Part shown: positions 52,662 to 60,848 of the stretch, piece by piece | How the letters are laid out: every line of letters begins with the position of its first letter | Numbering within the stretch: the stretch's first letter is position 1 | Assembly (NCBI GenBank): GCA_037138595.1 | Contig: JBAXIB010000014.1 | Span: forward strand, 22,421-86,420 | DNA length: 64,000 bases | Origin: UBA4742 sp037138595 | Lineage (GTDB): Bacteria; Actinomycetota; Acidimicrobiia; Acidimicrobiales; Acidimicrobilacustridaceae | Reading direction: 5' to 3' | Position numbers and translations under genes: made by a program | The notes under the pieces: model-generated | Database searches by the model: none | What the model saw: the letters and a program-made list of their open reading frames with translations, nothing else | Told to the model about the DNA's origin: nothing

Positions 52662-53918
52662 TCAGCTACCGCGCTTTTGGCGATACATAGCTTGATCAGC
52701 ACTTGTCAGCAGGCCATCAAAGGTCACCGAAGAGCCACTCGCTCGTTCCACACCAACGCTCGCCCCGATCTGCACATCTAGGTTGTCGATCACCATCGGC
52801 TTTCCGATCGACCGTTTGATACGCCGCACGACCTCACCAACTTCAGCCTCCGGCAGTCCCTCGCAAAAGGCCACAAACTCGTCGCCACCAAGCCTCGCAA
52901 CAGTGTCAATGCTTCGCACGACCTTACGCAGTCGTTCGGCAACTTCAATCAGAACTTGGTCGCCTACCGCATGACCAAAGGTGTCATTCACCGACTTGAA
53001 GTCGTCAAGATCAATGAAGAACACCGAAACTTCGGCACCGCCGTCGCGGGCACGGCCACATGCTTGTTCAAGTCGTTCTTCCAGGACCGCCCGATTTGGG
53101 AGTCCAGTGAGGCCGTCAAGGGTGGCTTGGCGCACGAGTTCTGACTCGGCTCGCCTCCGATCAGTCACATCATCGATCGTTGCAATCCATCCTGTTGGCG
53201 CGTCGTTTGGCCCCAACGGAACAATGCGCGCACTCGCCCATCGAGTTAGTCCAACCGTTTGAATGCGGAACATGACCTGGCGCGACCGGCCAGTCATGAT
53301 CACGTCTTGAATGGCGACCAGCACATTGTGGCGGTCATCGACATGAACCAGTCGCTCCCAACCGCGACCCAGCAGATCATCAGTCGGGCAGTTAAAAATC
53401 TCCTCGGCCGCTGCGTTACTGAACACCACCCAACTACGCGCATCGGCCGACAAAACCCCGAGAGGAAGAGCTTCGGCGAGCGACAGAAAACTTTGGCCGT
53501 CAGCAACACCAACCGTTGACCCATCACAAGGGTCATCGGTGATGTCTCGAATACGCAGGACTGCACCATCGCCGAGTACTTCGTCGGCTACCGAAAAAAC
53601 CGTGACGGCAAGGCGACGCCACGAGCGGTCAGCATGGCGAGCTCGAATGGTCAATTGATCCCGGAAGCTCGGTACAACTCGGACCGTTTCGATGAGTGCA
53701 AACACCGTCGGTAGGTCGTCGGGATGCAAAAATTCCGCCACATGATTGACGGCATGACCGACCGAGTGACCAAGAATGAATGACTCTGAACCTGACATGA
53801 CCACGCCATCTCGAGTCACCATGAGCAGCGTCTCGGATCCGTACTGGCGAAGTGCTCGCTGCGCATCGTTCGCACTCGATGGAACCACCGGGAATGCTCG
53901 CTGCTCGAGATCGGTCAT
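52662..53918 (-). CDS. PAS-PAS-GGDEF diguanylate cyclase
   Basis: The ATG at 53918 is supported by GAAGAGG 6-7 nt upstream; 418 residues. Two PAS-like sensor domains (about 25-130 and 140-255) precede a GGDEF domain (about 262-418), joined by VTDRRRAESELVRQATLDGLTGLPNR. The active site GGDEF (344-348) is intact, and the inhibitory I-site RSID (335-338) lies exactly five residues upstream, so it should make c-di-GMP with product inhibition. No membrane segment or EAL domain is present. A nested inverted repeat lies 23-57 nt upstream of the start. Confidence 0.95.
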   Translation of the reverse strand: MTDLEQRAFPVVPSSANDAQRALRQYGSETLLMVTRDGVVMSGSESFILGHSVGHAVNHVAEFLHPDDLPTVFALIETVRVVPSFRDQLTIRARHADRSWRRLAVTVFSVADEVLGDGAVLRIRDITDDPCDGSTVGVADGQSFLSLAEALPLGVLSADARSWVVFSNAAAEEIFNCPTDDLLGRGWERLVHVDDRHNVLVAIQDVIMTGRSRQVMFRIQTVGLTRWASARIVPLGPNDAPTGWIATIDDVTDRRRAESELVRQATLDGLTGLPNRAVLEERLEQACGRARDGGAEVSVFFIDLDDFKSVNDTFGHAVGDQVLIEVAERLRKVVRSIDTVARLGGDEFVAFCEGLPEAEVGEVVRRIKRSIGKPMVIDNLDVQIGASVGVERASGSSVTFDGLLTSADQAMYRQKRGS

Positions 53919-53940
53919 GCAGAACCTCTTCCGATGAGTG

Positions 53941-53975
53941 AGTGCGCCTTGGTTGGCAGGTGCCATTCGCGCACT
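53941..53975 (-). promoter_or_regulatory. Nested inverted repeat in the leader of the diguanylate cyclase gene
   Basis: AGTGCGC (53941-53947) and GCGCACT (53969-53975) are perfect 7-bp arms, and inside them TGGCA (53954-53958) and TGCCA (53961-53965) form a second dyad. The element lies 23-57 nt before the GGDEF gene start. It could be a folded mRNA leader or a regulator-binding site. The remaining 153-bp gap to the next gene shows nothing else that I can support. Confidence 0.4.
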
Positions 53976-54071
53976 TCTGCATGATTCTTCGACCGATTAT
54001 TGACCGGCCTTCATAGGTCGCTTGGACCGTTTTGCAGTCCCGATGCGGTGAACTAGCGGGCGAAAACCGCC

Positions 54072-54785
54072 TTAGCGGCCAAACATCGCCAGCCACTCTT
54101 GTTCGTTTTGGGGTTTGAAGACGTAGTTCCACTTTCGGGTGTCGCCCATCGTGGCTGATGACTCCGCCGAATACAGGTGCCCGGGGAAAAGCACGGCGTC
54201 GTCGGGGACGTGAGCCAGTTTTTGAGTCAGGCTCTCGTACAACAAACTTGCATCGCCACCGGGCAGATCAGTGCGGCCGCAGCCTTCAAGAAACAGCGTG
54301 TCGCCGGCGACCAGTCGGTTGTCCACTAAAAAACATTGACTGCCTGGCGTGTGGCCTGGCGTATGGATGAGCTGAATCGGGATTTCGCCAACCATTACGA
54401 CGTCACCACTGCGGTGTTCAACTAAATCCGCAGGAGTCACTTCAGTGACCCGCTGAACCCACACTGATTCATCGGCCTGAACATGCACCGGAACCGGTGC
54501 CAACTCGAGAAGTTCGCGCACTCCCTCGATGCCGTGGCCCATCATGTCGCCACCAACGTGATCGGGGTGATAGTGGGTGGCCAATGCACCGGTAAGGCGC
54601 ATGCCGTCGGCGGCAACAACATCAAGGATGCCGGAAATGTCGTACGCCGGATCGATCACCACCGCTTCACCGGTCTCTCGGTCTCCGATCAGATACACGA
54701 AATTGACCATCTGGCGAGCGACTGGATTCGTTCGCGCGATGTCGCGCCCCGTGAGGAGTTGACGGAAGTAGATGCGGTCAGCCAT
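54072..54785 (-). CDS. Glyoxalase-II-like MBL-fold hydrolase
   Basis: A 237-residue metallo-beta-lactamase-fold protein. The metal motif THYHPDH (His71, His73, Asp75, His76) is followed by HTPGHTPGSQCFLVD, VAGDTLFLEGCGRTDLPGGD and a final VLFPGHLYS, typical of hydroxyacylglutathione-hydrolase or persulfide-dioxygenase relatives. It probably hydrolyses a thioester in the cytosol. Actinobacteria usually use mycothiol instead of glutathione, so the natural substrate may be a mycothiol conjugate; that is inference. It is divergent from the ketopantoate-reductase-like gene. Confidence 0.92.
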   Translation of the reverse strand: MADRIYFRQLLTGRDIARTNPVARQMVNFVYLIGDRETGEAVVIDPAYDISGILDVVAADGMRLTGALATHYHPDHVGGDMMGHGIEGVRELLELAPVPVHVQADESVWVQRVTEVTPADLVEHRSGDVVMVGEIPIQLIHTPGHTPGSQCFLVDNRLVAGDTLFLEGCGRTDLPGGDASLLYESLTQKLAHVPDDAVLFPGHLYSAESSATMGDTRKWNYVFKPQNEQEWLAMFGR

Positions 54786-54859
54786 CGCAGCATCGTAGAT
54801 ACTCAGATGACCCCAAGCGTGACGACAGCCAATGCACGTCGCCGATAGCGTAGGTATTC

Positions 54860-55807
54860 ATGCGCAGCTACACCGTGGTCGGACTCGGAGCAATCGGTGG
54901 GTATTACGGGGCACAGCTCCATCAAGCTGGCCATGCCGTGCGCTTCTTGGCCCGAAGTGATGCCGCCTTTACCAAAGAGCACGGCTTGCGGGTTGATTCT
55001 CCCAAGGGCGATGCAATGCTGACAGTCGAGGTTTACGACGACGCCCGCGACATTCCTCCCAGCGACACCATCATCGTGGCCACCAAGACCACGACAAATC
55101 CTCACATCGCCGAGTTGGTTCACCAGCTTGTCGATGCATCTGCGAATACCCCATCGGTGCTGGTCATGCAGAACGGATTGGGAGTCGAAGCGGTATTCGC
55201 CGAAGCCGCTCCGGCATCAGCGGTCATGGGAGCAATGTGTTTCATTTGTTGTCACAAAGTTGGGCCTGGCTACTTGCGACACCTCGATTACGGCGCAGTA
55301 ACAGTTGGCGAGTACACCGCTGATGGACATCCAGCGGGCCACACCGAAGCAGTCGAATCGGTTGTAAGTGACTTCGTCGAGGCAGGGGTGAGCGCATCGT
55401 CGGTTAGCGATCTCGAAACTGGTCGATGGCAAAAACTTGTTTGGAACATGCCATTCAATGGACTATCCGTTGTCTATGACGCGCTTACCGATGAACTGGT
55501 ACGCGACCCAGCTATTCGAGCGCGAGCCGCAAGCATCATGGGAGAGGTAGTTGCTGCTGCTGATGCGTGCGGGCGCGGTTTCGACCCGCAATTTGCCGAT
55601 CGCATGCTCAGCAATACCGACCTCATGACCCCCTACTTGCCGAGCATGAAGATCGATCACGATGCCGGCCGCCCACTTGAACTGAACGCTATTTATGCCG
55701 AGCCAATCGCCCAAGGTCGCGCGGCCGGAGTCCCCATGCACGAATGTGCGGCATTGTTGGCCGAACTGCGCGATCTTGACGCTCCTCGTCCAAGTTCGAA
55801 ACGGTAA
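54860..55807 (+). CDS. 2-dehydropantoate 2-reductase family protein
   Basis: A 315-residue ApbA/PanE-like reductase. The NADP-binding motif GLGAIGGYYG (8-17) is at the N-terminus, and MQNGLGVE with Asn105 and the catalytic Lys192 (GRWQKLVWNMPFNGLSV) are conserved. The C-terminal substrate domain includes PYLPSMKIDHDAGRPLELNAI. PanE reduces ketopantoate to pantoate for CoA synthesis, but many family members reduce other 2-oxo acids and no other pantothenate genes are near, so the family name is safer. It is 10 bp upstream of a desaturase. Confidence 0.9.
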   Translation: MRSYTVVGLGAIGGYYGAQLHQAGHAVRFLARSDAAFTKEHGLRVDSPKGDAMLTVEVYDDARDIPPSDTIIVATKTTTNPHIAELVHQLVDASANTPSVLVMQNGLGVEAVFAEAAPASAVMGAMCFICCHKVGPGYLRHLDYGAVTVGEYTADGHPAGHTEAVESVVSDFVEAGVSASSVSDLETGRWQKLVWNMPFNGLSVVYDALTDELVRDPAIRARAASIMGEVVAAADACGRGFDPQFADRMLSNTDLMTPYLPSMKIDHDAGRPLELNAIYAEPIAQGRAAGVPMHECAALLAELRDLDAPRPSSKR

Positions 55808-55817
55808 TACTTCAACG

Positions 55818-56780
55818 ATGGCGGCCACCGCTTCTCCCGCAACGATGGTGCCGGACGCATCTCTGCTCCCCAACGTGTTGCCAACTCATCGTCTCCAGGC
55901 ATCCGGCATGCCAGTGCCGCTGGTTCGGGAGTCTCTGCGCCACATTCCTAACGGACGAAACCTGTTGAATGTTGCGGGCGTTTGGCTGCAATCATTTGGC
56001 GTCATTGCGGCCGCGACCTGGGTCAACCAACCCGTTGGATGGCTAATCGCGTTCGCGTTGATGGGTCGGGCATTCGCTCTTTACGCGATTCTCGGCCATG
56101 AGGCGGCTCATCGGCTGCTGTTTTCGAATCGAAAGTTCAATGATGTCATCGGGCGTTGGGGGCTGTCCTATCCGGCATTTGTTCCATTCGATCTCTATCG
56201 CCGCAGCCACATGAGTCACCATAAAGACGAGATGGGCCCGGCCGAACCCGATCTCAACTTGTATGTCGGCTACCCAATTTCGCGTGCATCGATGACTCGC
56301 AAGTTGCGACGCGACGCTTTTGGTAACTCTGGTTGGAAAAGTTTGAAAGGGTTGCTTCTCGCGCTGAAAAGTCCGGTCGGCAAAGGCATCGCTATCCGCA
56401 TTCTCGGCGTGCAGTTGGTCATAGCCGTCGCACTCACAATTGGAACTCGGCACTGGTGGGCCTATCCCGTGCTGTGGCTCGCTCCGTGGATGACTATTTG
56501 GCGTGTGATTAATCGACTTCGGGCGATTGCCGAGCATGGGGGAATGATCCAGTCAAAGGATCGGCGCCTCACTACCCATGTTGTTCGTCAGTCGTGGATT
56601 GCGCGGTTTTGGATGGTTCCGTTCAACACCGGATGGCATCTCGCGCACCACGTGGATATGGGCGTGCCGTTCCGCAACTTGCCCCAACTGCACCGCGAGT
56701 TGACCCAGAGCGGTTGGGTAATCGATGAACTCGAATATCGCTCGTATCGGGATCTGTGGCGCGCGCTCGCCGCAGGTTGA
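55818..56780 (+). CDS. Membrane fatty acid desaturase
   Basis: The ATG at 55818 gives 320 residues; a longer frame from 55695 overlaps the previous gene and is rejected. The three histidine boxes that bind the di-iron centre are present: HEAAH (94-98), HMSHH (131-135) and HLAHH (274-278), with hydrophobic segments around residues 55-92 and 215-245. This is the fatty-acid desaturase/hydroxylase superfamily, which inserts a double bond using oxygen and an electron donor. The lipid substrate is unknown. It is probably cotranscribed with the PanE-like gene. Confidence 0.92.
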   Translation: MAATASPATMVPDASLLPNVLPTHRLQASGMPVPLVRESLRHIPNGRNLLNVAGVWLQSFGVIAAATWVNQPVGWLIAFALMGRAFALYAILGHEAAHRLLFSNRKFNDVIGRWGLSYPAFVPFDLYRRSHMSHHKDEMGPAEPDLNLYVGYPISRASMTRKLRRDAFGNSGWKSLKGLLLALKSPVGKGIAIRILGVQLVIAVALTIGTRHWWAYPVLWLAPWMTIWRVINRLRAIAEHGGMIQSKDRRLTTHVVRQSWIARFWMVPFNTGWHLAHHVDMGVPFRNLPQLHRELTQSGWVIDELEYRSYRDLWRALAAG

Positions 56781-56787
56781 CTACTGC

Positions 56788-58011
56788 TCAGTGTTCGTGC
56801 GGATGATCATGTGAGTGGTCATGTGAATGGTCCTCACTGCGCCACGCATCTTGCGCACGATCCCGCACAATCCGCAGCGGCACGCCCAACTCGCGTGCTG
56901 CTTGCACCGCATCATCGTGTTCGACTTTGACCCGGCCAGGACTTACTTTGACCCCTATCGCGAAACCATCAACGTCAACGGTTGCATCGGTTCGCGCTTG
57001 TGGCCATCGGGTCAGCGTCTGACCACGAACTCCGAGCGACCCAGTTTCGCGGGTGAGCACGCCGGCAATCTGGCCCGCGAGCGCACTATCGGCAAGCGCG
57101 CTCACCGTATAGGCGGGTCGGCCCTTTTTCATCACGATGGGGGTCACCCATGCGTCATGGGCTCCCGCTCGCAACAACTCGGCAATTGCGTGAGCGATGG
57201 TTTCGCCGGTCGCATCGTCAACATTGACCTCAAGCAACATGACGGGTTGGCCAACGCTGAGATTTGCTGCCCGCTGGCCAATCACTACCTGCGTGAGATT
57301 CGGACGGTCGGTAAAATCGGCTGTCCCGGCACCAAAACCGCTCCGGCTAATCGTCATTGCTGGCATGGTTCCCCAATTGGTGACTAATGCCGCCAACAAT
57401 GCTGCACCGGTCGGCGTCGTCAATTCTGCTGCTACATCAACCTGATAGGTCGGGGCGCCACGCAACAACTCAACGACCGCGGGGGCAGGTAGCGGCAGCA
57501 ATCCATGCGCGCTCCGAACCATGCCAACGCCATTGGCAACCGCGCTCGCGCACACCTCGTCGACACCGAGTATCTCGAGGGCCGCGCACGTCCCCACCAC
57601 ATCGATAATGGCGTCAATCCCACCAACTTCATGAAAGTGGACCGTCTCGGGTTCTTGGCGATGTAAATGCCCTTCAGCTTGGGCAAGGGCTTGAAAGGTG
57701 GCGAGGACTCGCTGTTCGATGCGGTGAGGTAGTTGCGCCTGTCGCACGATGTCAATGAGGTTCGCCGCCGTTCGCACAACCGAATTCGGTTCGCCATAGA
57801 CATGGACTTTGGTTCCGCCGATTCCCGAACGCAGGACCGGCTCGGCGTCAAGTTGCCAACCATTGATCGGGAGTCGTTGGCATAAGGCGCGAACCTCGTC
57901 GATGTCGGCACCGGCATCAATCAGTGACGCCATCGCCATGTCGCCCGCGATGCCCGAAAAGCAATGAAACCAAGCGACGGTTCGACCATCAGCGCTGGAT
58001 GGATCAGGCAC
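56788..58011 (-). CDS. larC: Nickel-pincer cofactor biosynthesis protein LarC
   Basis: A GTG at 58011 with GAGG 7 nt upstream gives 407 residues and overlaps larB by 8 bp. The start at 58026 lacks an SD. LarC inserts nickel into the pyridinium dithiocarboxylic acid mononucleotide, the last step of nickel-pincer synthesis. Visible motifs are WFHCFSGIAGDMAMASLIDAGA, VHFHEVGGIDAIIDVVG, ELTTPTGAALL and LEVNVDDATGETIAHAI. C1 and C2 domains are in one continuous frame, unlike the programmed frameshift of Lactiplantibacillus. The C-terminus is a histidine-rich tail (DHSHDHSHDHPHEH) fit for nickel binding. LarE and LarA are not in the window. Confidence 0.92.
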   Translation of the reverse strand: MPDPSSADGRTVAWFHCFSGIAGDMAMASLIDAGADIDEVRALCQRLPINGWQLDAEPVLRSGIGGTKVHVYGEPNSVVRTAANLIDIVRQAQLPHRIEQRVLATFQALAQAEGHLHRQEPETVHFHEVGGIDAIIDVVGTCAALEILGVDEVCASAVANGVGMVRSAHGLLPLPAPAVVELLRGAPTYQVDVAAELTTPTGAALLAALVTNWGTMPAMTISRSGFGAGTADFTDRPNLTQVVIGQRAANLSVGQPVMLLEVNVDDATGETIAHAIAELLRAGAHDAWVTPIVMKKGRPAYTVSALADSALAGQIAGVLTRETGSLGVRGQTLTRWPQARTDATVDVDGFAIGVKVSPGRVKVEHDDAVQAARELGVPLRIVRDRAQDAWRSEDHSHDHSHDHPHEH

Positions 58012-58771
58012 GTTCAACCTCGGCATCGATGCGCACCGGAAAGAGGCGAGCGAGCGCGCAGGCGGCGCCAAATCCATTGTCGATACCAACCACGGTGATG
58101 CCCGAAGCACACGATGCCAACATCGAGAGCAACGCGGTAACGCCGTTGAGTCCAGCTCCGTATCCGACACTGGTCGGAACCGCAATGACCGGTGCTCCCG
58201 TGAGGCCACCGACGACGCTCGCGAGCGCGCCTTCCATCCCTGCCACGACCACAACCCCGTCGGCTGACGCGAGTTCATCGGCAGCATCCAAGATTCGGTG
58301 AAGTCCGGCAACACCTACGTCGGTGATTCGCAATGGCCGAAACCCGTATGCCTCAAGAACGGTTGCACATTCATCGGCGACCGGGAGGTCAGCAGTACCG
58401 GCAGTAATCACAACGATGCGTTCGAGTCGTTCCGCGCCAGGTCGCCAAATCAGCGTAGAACCCGAGTGTTCTCCGCCTGGGTTTGCCGCGAGTGCCGCTT
58501 CGGCTTGGTGATCATTGGCGCGAGTTACCAAGACTGTCGTAGTTGTCTCCGCGGCAAGCAACTCGCCGACTATGGCAGACACCTGAGCCGCTTGTTTGCC
58601 TGGCGCATAGACCGCCTCGGCCATTCCTTGGCGCAAGACCCGATGATGGTCCACGCGAGCGAACCCCAAGTCGGCGTAGGGCAAACGGCGCAAACGCGCT
58701 ACGGCGTCATCGGCGTCGACCGAGCCATCTTGCACTGATTTCAGTAACTGTCGAAGGGTCGCTTCGTCCAC
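58004..58771 (-). CDS. larB: Nickel-pincer cofactor biosynthesis carboxylase LarB
   Basis: A GTG at 58771 with AGGA 8-9 nt upstream gives 255 residues, the usual LarB length; longer starts would overlap pheA. LarB carboxylates and hydrolyses nicotinic acid adenine dinucleotide to start nickel-pincer synthesis. Hallmarks are LRQLLKSVQDGSVDADDAV, LPYADLGFARVDHHRVLRQG, VITAGTADLPVADE, VVVAGMEGALASVVGGL and PTSVGYGAGLNGVTALL, the last two shared with PurE-like carboxylases. The start is only 19 bp from the divergent pheA start. Confidence 0.93.
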   Translation of the reverse strand: MDEATLRQLLKSVQDGSVDADDAVARLRRLPYADLGFARVDHHRVLRQGMAEAVYAPGKQAAQVSAIVGELLAAETTTTVLVTRANDHQAEAALAANPGGEHSGSTLIWRPGAERLERIVVITAGTADLPVADECATVLEAYGFRPLRITDVGVAGLHRILDAADELASADGVVVVAGMEGALASVVGGLTGAPVIAVPTSVGYGAGLNGVTALLSMLASCASGITVVGIDNGFGAACALARLFPVRIDAEVERA

Positions 58772-58790
58772 TTCACTATCCTGACCGTTT

Positions 58791-59774
58791 GTGAACGCCT
58801 CCGCCGAATCTTCAAACACTACTTCCGCGAAATCTGCCAACCCTTCGGACCTGCGAGTTGGGTACTTTGGGCCTCGCGGCACATTCACCGAACAGGCGCT
58901 TCATACCCAAGATGACCTTGTCGCCGGGCAGGTCGTGGCTTATCCATCGATTCCTGATGTTCTCGCCGCCGCCGAGTCCGGGGAAGTCGACGTTGGATTC
59001 GCACCAATTGAAAATGCCATTGAAGGATCGGTAAACGTCACTATCGACACATTGGCCTTCGAAGCAGACCTGCTGATTCAACGGGAGGTCGTCATCCCGA
59101 TCAGTCTGAGTCTCATGGTCGTTCCCGGCGTGCGGATCGACGAACTCACCACCATTGTCTCGTATCCACATGCCATTGCGCAGTGTCGACGTTTCATCGC
59201 CGAATCGCTTCCAGCGGGCGTCGCGAGTCTGCCCGCGAACTCGACCGCGGATGCGGCACGGATGCTCGCAGAATCAGGTGACCGGCACACCGCAGCGATC
59301 GGACCAGATCGGGCCGCTGAGGTCTATGGCCTCGAAGTCGTCGCGGTCGACATCGAGGACCACCCCGAAAACGAAACCCGTTTCGTCGCGTTGGCTCGAG
59401 CAGGAATCCCGGCGGCGACCGGTCACGACAAGTCGTCAATCGTGGTTTTCCAGCGAGCGGATTCGCCTGGCTCGTTATTGGCAATTCTTCAGGAGTTCGC
59501 GGCACGAGCGATCAACTTGGTCAAACTCGAATCACGTCCAACCCGGCGCGGTCTGGGTGACTATTGCTTCTTGATTGATCTTGAGGGTCACGTGAGTGAT
59601 GAACTCGTCGCTGACTGCCTTCGCGATCTTCAAAGCAAGCATGACGTGAAGTTCCTCGGTTCATACCCAGCCGCAGGTGCACATGGCGATGCAGTGCGTC
59701 GAGAAGCCGATGTTGCGTGGCGACAAGCCGATGCGTGGCTCACTGAATTGCGTTCGCAAATCGCATCGGATTGA
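58791..59774 (+). CDS. pheA: Prephenate dehydratase
   Basis: A GTG at 58791 gives 327 residues. It converts prephenate to phenylpyruvate in phenylalanine synthesis. The catalytic domain (about 20-205) starts RVGYFGPRGTFTEQAL and has APIENAIEGSV and the active-site TRF (196-198) in ENETRFVAL. The ACT regulatory domain (about 214-292) includes GSLLAILQEFAARAINLVKLESRPT, expected to bind phenylalanine for feedback inhibition. No chorismate mutase domain is fused. There is no SD upstream and only 19 bp to the divergent larB start, so the message may be leaderless. Confidence 0.95.
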   Translation: MNASAESSNTTSAKSANPSDLRVGYFGPRGTFTEQALHTQDDLVAGQVVAYPSIPDVLAAAESGEVDVGFAPIENAIEGSVNVTIDTLAFEADLLIQREVVIPISLSLMVVPGVRIDELTTIVSYPHAIAQCRRFIAESLPAGVASLPANSTADAARMLAESGDRHTAAIGPDRAAEVYGLEVVAVDIEDHPENETRFVALARAGIPAATGHDKSSIVVFQRADSPGSLLAILQEFAARAINLVKLESRPTRRGLGDYCFLIDLEGHVSDELVADCLRDLQSKHDVKFLGSYPAAGAHGDAVRREADVAWRQADAWLTELRSQIASD

Positions 59775-59859
59775 GACCCGACCAATCGCGCCCGCAACGG
59801 CACTAACCTCACAGTTCGGTGCTTATGAAACTCGACGTGTCGAGCGCAATAAGTTGCTC

Positions 59860-59944
59860 GGAGGGATGGCAGAGCGGACGAATGCGACGGTCTTGAAAAC
59901 CGTTGAGGGGAAACTCTCCGGGGGTTCGAATCCCCCTCCCTCCG
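59860..59944 (+). tRNA. tRNA-Ser (anticodon TGA)
   Basis: An 85-nt class II tRNA. The acceptor GGAGGGA pairs with TCCCTCC and the discriminator is G. The anticodon stem ACGGT/ACCGT shows loop CTTGAAA, anticodon TGA, reading UCA. A long variable arm (GAGGGGAAACTCTC) and T-arm GGGGGTTCGAATCCCCC are clear. CCA is not encoded. It is 23 bp before a second tRNA-Ser, so the pair is probably cotranscribed. Confidence 0.96.
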
Positions 59945-59967
59945 CAGTGTGTACGATTCTCCGCGCT

Positions 59968-60059
59968 GGAGAGGTGCCGGAGTCCGGTTGATCGGGCCTC
60001 CCTGCTAAGGAGGTGATGGGGTAACCCCCTATCCGTGGGTTCGAATCCCACCCTCTCCG
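59968..60059 (+). tRNA. tRNA-Ser (anticodon GCT)
   Basis: A 92-nt class II tRNA. The acceptor GGAGAGG pairs with CCTCTCC and the discriminator is G. The anticodon stem CCTCC/GGAGG presents loop CTGCTAA, anticodon GCT, reading AGC/AGU. A variable arm (GATGGGGTAACCCCCTATC) and T-arm GTGGGTTCGAATCCCAC are seen. CCA is not encoded. A strong hairpin follows at 60067. Confidence 0.96.
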
Positions 60060-60066
60060 CAACGGT

Positions 60067-60093
60067 CGGGGTCCTGCCGGTGGCAGGGCCCCG
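60067..60093 (+). terminator. Strong hairpin after the tRNA-Ser pair
   Basis: CGGGGTCCTGCC (60067-60078) pairs with GGCAGGGCCCCG (60082-60093) over 12 bp with one G-U, loop GGT. It starts 8 nt after the tRNA and is followed by a short T-containing stretch (GCCGTTTCC). It is a likely transcription terminator for the tRNA-Ser pair. Confidence 0.75.
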
Positions 60094-60143
60094 ATGCCGT
60101 TTCCACCAGCGGGTGCGGGGCCACGATGAACCTCAGCACTCGA

Positions 60144-60161
60144 GTGTGTCTTATGTCACAC
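60144..60161. promoter_or_regulatory. CRP/FNR-type box GTGTGT-N6-TCACAC upstream of the Rpf-like gene
   Basis: GTGTGTCTTATGTCACAC differs at one position from the symmetric CRP consensus GTGTGA-N6-TCACAC. It lies 45 bp upstream of the ATG at 60207. In Mycobacterium tuberculosis rpfA is controlled by the CRP homologue Rv3676, so control of this resuscitation-promoting-factor-like gene by a cAMP receptor protein is plausible. No crp gene is in the window. Confidence 0.6.
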
Positions 60162-60198
60162 AACGAAATGTTGCATTTTCGTTACGAATGCGACGAAA
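60162..60198. repeat. Three alternating ACGAAA/TTTCGT half-sites
   Basis: AACGAAA (60162-60168) is exactly inverted by TTTCGTT (60177-60183) across 8 bp. TTTCGT (60177-60182) is then inverted again by ACGAAA (60193-60198) across 10 bp. The three half-sites fill the space between the CRP-like box and the Rpf-like start codon. They could be a second operator or alternative stem-loops in the 5' leader. Confidence 0.45.
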
Positions 60199-60206
60199 GT
60201 GTGACC

Positions 60207-60659
60207 ATGAAATCGTGGATAACCCGCATTGTCGCCATATTTGCCATCACACTCATCGCATCAGCGTGCTCGCCGCAGGAGATGAAAGATTTTTATCAAG
60301 CCATCGGCATCACCAAGAGCGACGCTCAAATTGCGCTCGATGCCCAAGCCGTCACCGACTATGTCAACTCGCAAACCGCGCTTGACCGATTCGACTACGC
60401 GCTCTCTGATGCCGCCCTCGGCCGGCTTCGGGCGTGCGAATCTGGCGGAAACTACGCAGCGATTAGCGCGAGCGGCACCTACCGTGGCGCTTATCAGTTC
60501 AGCCGCAGCACCTGGAATGGCGTCGCACGAGCCAACTTCCCGCAGTACGACGGGGTTGACCCGGCAGCCGCTGCTCCGGCCGTGCAAGACGCCTTCACTC
60601 GGGCGCTCTACGCGCAACTCGGAGCCAAACCATGGCCCGTTTGCGGCAAGCGCATCTGA
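60207..60659 (+). CDS. Rpf-like transglycosylase lipoprotein
   Basis: The ATG at 60207 gives 150 residues. The signal peptide MKSWITRIVAIFAITLIASAC ends in a lipobox with Cys21. After a spacer the C-terminal domain (about 68-150) is the transglycosylase-like resuscitation-promoting factor fold: LGRLRACESGGNYAAISASG with catalytic Glu78, YRGAYQFSRSTWNGVA, DPAAAAPAVQDAFTRALYAQLG, and PWPVCG with Cys146, which pairs with Cys77 in this family. It would cleave peptidoglycan at the cell surface, possibly during regrowth from dormancy. It is shorter than mycobacterial RpfA/B and lacks LysM or G5 domains. Confidence 0.92.
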   Translation: MKSWITRIVAIFAITLIASACSPQEMKDFYQAIGITKSDAQIALDAQAVTDYVNSQTALDRFDYALSDAALGRLRACESGGNYAAISASGTYRGAYQFSRSTWNGVARANFPQYDGVDPAAAAPAVQDAFTRALYAQLGAKPWPVCGKRI

Positions 60660-60826
60660 CGCCCCCACATGACTGGCGCGGCGTCGCCACATTGGCCAGT
60701 TGAACAACCCATTCCAAGCGAGTGGAGTAGCTGATGCCGTCGGTCCACACCGCCGGCATTCGGCGTTTTCGGCCCCAACCCCGACGGCGTTCATTCTGCG
60801 CCTTTGGCCGCAAGCGGTCGGTGTCC

Positions 60827-60832
60827 TACAAT
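60827..60832 (+). promoter_or_regulatory. Possible -10 element for tRNA-Arg
   Basis: TACAAT lies 16 bp before the tRNA-Arg 5' end, where a -10 hexamer would be expected for a tRNA with a short leader. The -35 candidate TTTGGC (60803-60808) at 18-bp spacing is weak, so this is only a suggestion. Confidence 0.35.
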
Positions 60833-60848
60833 CAAGTCGCTTCACCTA

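Noticed and set aside
60261..60845. 194-codon minus-strand open frame
   Set aside because: Antisense to the Rpf-like gene; Arg/Cys-rich shadow translation.
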